From positions 1 to 7,697 of the forward strand of contig CAYZEZ010000233.1 of the NCBI GenBank assembly GCA_964477295.1: a stretch of DNA of 7,697 nucleotides. Reading direction: 5' to 3'. The notes below the pieces were generated by a model. The model did no database searches. It had not been told where the DNA came from and saw only the letters and a list, made by a program, of their open reading frames with translations. Of this stretch, positions 6,813 through 7,697 are shown one piece after another; within the stretch, counting starts at the first letter, position 1, and the number at the start of each line of letters is the position of its first letter. The position numbers were made by a program, and so were the translations under genes. Source of the DNA: CAYZEZ01 sp964477295 (GTDB lineage: Bacteria > Bacteroidota > Bacteroidia > Bacteroidales > SM23-62).

Positions 6813-7616
6813 ATGAAGAATTGCATTTTATACCTTTTAATATTTTGCTTCTCATCTGTTGGAGCTCAGGATTTTGCACTCAAAGACCTGAACAGTTCCA
6901 GGCATAAGATGGAGTGGATTGAATTAAAGACAGCCGAATCCATTGTAAAATCTTTTGTCGTCTATCCGGATAGCCTGACAACGGCACCTGCCGTTATTAT
7001 CATTCATGAGGAATTCGGGATGACTGAATGGATGATGAGCTTTGCTGACCAGGTGGCGATGCAGAATTATATTGCCATTGTCCCCGATCTTTTAACAGGA
7101 AAATCACCCGGGAATGGTAATTCGGATGGGTTCATAAATTTGGGTGAAGCCAGGGATAAGCTGTTAAGCCTTGACCAGGATGGAATAGTTGCCTCCATAG
7201 ACAGGGTATTAGCTTATCTTATTGATTTGCAGTCATGTAATGGTTGTATTTTAATTGCAGGTTTGGGATGGGGTGGTACACAGGTGTTCAATTATTTATC
7301 TCAAAAAGACAACCTTGAAGCTGGTTTGGTGTTTTACTGCACAGCACCGGTTAAGAAGAAGAAACTTGAGCAGATATCTGTTCCCATCTATGGATTTTAT
7401 GGCGAAAACGACAATAAAGTAAATAAAACGCTGTGGAGCACAGATAAGAAAATGAAACGGTTAGGCAAACCTTTCTATCCTGTGGTATATGAATTTGGGG
7501 GACATGGATTTATGCGTACCGGAGAGAGGCCCAATGCCAATGAGGGCAATGTAAAAGCCCGAACTGCAGCGTGGAAAAGATTACGAACACTTTTAGATGA
7601 ATATTCTAAATATTAA
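6813..7616 (+). CDS. Exported dienelactone hydrolase family protein lacking the usual catalytic cysteine
   Basis: The 267-residue product has a signal peptide (1-18, MKNCILYLLIFCFSSVGA, likely cut before QD). It then follows the alpha/beta-hydrolase layout of the dienelactone hydrolase family: APAVIIIHEEFGMTEW (58-73), the YIAIVPDLLTG strand-loop (86-96), the nucleophile elbow IAGLGWGG (148-155), YGFYGENDNKVN with the acid residue (193-204; Asp about 200), and GGHGFMRTGERP with the histidine (229-240; His231). The usual elbow is G-x-C-x-G-G; here the Cys position is Gly152, coded GGA at 7266-7268. The start is placed at ATG 6813 because the signal peptide begins there; the frame stays open upstream to a TTG at 6732, which would bury the signal peptide 27 residues inside. 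Classic family members hydrolyse dienelactones or other small esters; with the nucleophile absent, that activity is doubtful. The next gene starts 6 bp after the stop, suggesting an operon. Confidence 0.85.
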   Translation: MKNCILYLLIFCFSSVGAQDFALKDLNSSRHKMEWIELKTAESIVKSFVVYPDSLTTAPAVIIIHEEFGMTEWMMSFADQVAMQNYIAIVPDLLTGKSPGNGNSDGFINLGEARDKLLSLDQDGIVASIDRVLAYLIDLQSCNGCILIAGLGWGGTQVFNYLSQKDNLEAGLVFYCTAPVKKKKLEQISVPIYGFYGENDNKVNKTLWSTDKKMKRLGKPFYPVVYEFGGHGFMRTGERPNANEGNVKARTAAWKRLRTLLDEYSKY

Positions 7617-7622
7617 GCAGTT

Positions 7623-7697
7623 ATGAGAACCTCCATTCTTATCTTATTGGCATTTTCTTTTTCCACATTAATTTTTTCTCAGGATGTGTTTAACCTT
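7623..7697 (+). CDS. N-terminus of an exported protein, 3' partial, unidentified
   Basis: An ATG 6 bp after the stop of the preceding gene opens a frame that stays open for the 25 codons to the window edge. The translation begins MRTS and continues with a hydrophobic run (ILILLAFSFSTLIF), then SQDVFNL, which looks like a signal peptide with cleavage near FS-Q or SQ-D. The short spacing suggests co-transcription with the hydrolase-like gene. Nothing identifies the family. No clear ribosome binding site is seen, which is common in this phylum. Confidence 0.65.
   Translation, partial: MRTSILILLAFSFSTLIFSQDVFNL

Overview
The window looks like Bacteroidota chromosomal DNA. It holds a very large secreted protein ending in a gliding-motility-type C-terminal domain (the type B sorting signal of the type IX secretion system, T9SS), followed on the same strand by a PorP/SprF-family outer-membrane protein. 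This pairing is characteristic of Bacteroidota. The lack of clear Shine-Dalgarno sequences and the moderate, AT-leaning base composition fit the same phylum. I cannot name a genus from the sequence.

Layout. Positions 2-3712 (+) are the 3' part of a giant multidomain surface or secreted protein whose start lies upstream of the window. It has an array of HYR-type units, then five consecutive 88-residue Ig-like units, a PKD-like domain, two further Ig-like domains and the C-terminal sorting domain. After 64 bp comes a PorP/SprF-like gene (3777-4769, +), probably the dedicated partner of the upstream substrate, like the sprB/sprF pair of gliding flavobacteria. A convergent gene (4819-6678, -) encodes an exported protein with N-terminal WG-type repeats and a PQQ-like beta-propeller. 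After a divergent intergenic region (6679-6812) comes an exported dienelactone-hydrolase-fold protein (6813-7616, +). Six bases after its stop begins another exported protein (7623-7697, +), cut by the window edge.

How the genes work together. The first two genes make one functional module: a repeat-rich substrate with a type B C-terminal domain and the outer-membrane protein thought to help export or anchor it. The other three are all predicted to be exported but show no T9SS sorting domain; nothing in the sequence ties them functionally to the first pair.

The most unusual point is the dienelactone-hydrolase-like protein. The usual nucleophile motif GxCxGG reads GLGWGG, so glycine stands where the catalytic cysteine should be, while the acid and histidine positions look intact. 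A cysteine appears in a nearby position (FYCTAP) where relatives usually have glycine, and a CNGC motif sits just before the nucleophile elbow. The protein may be a pseudo-enzyme or have a rebuilt active site.
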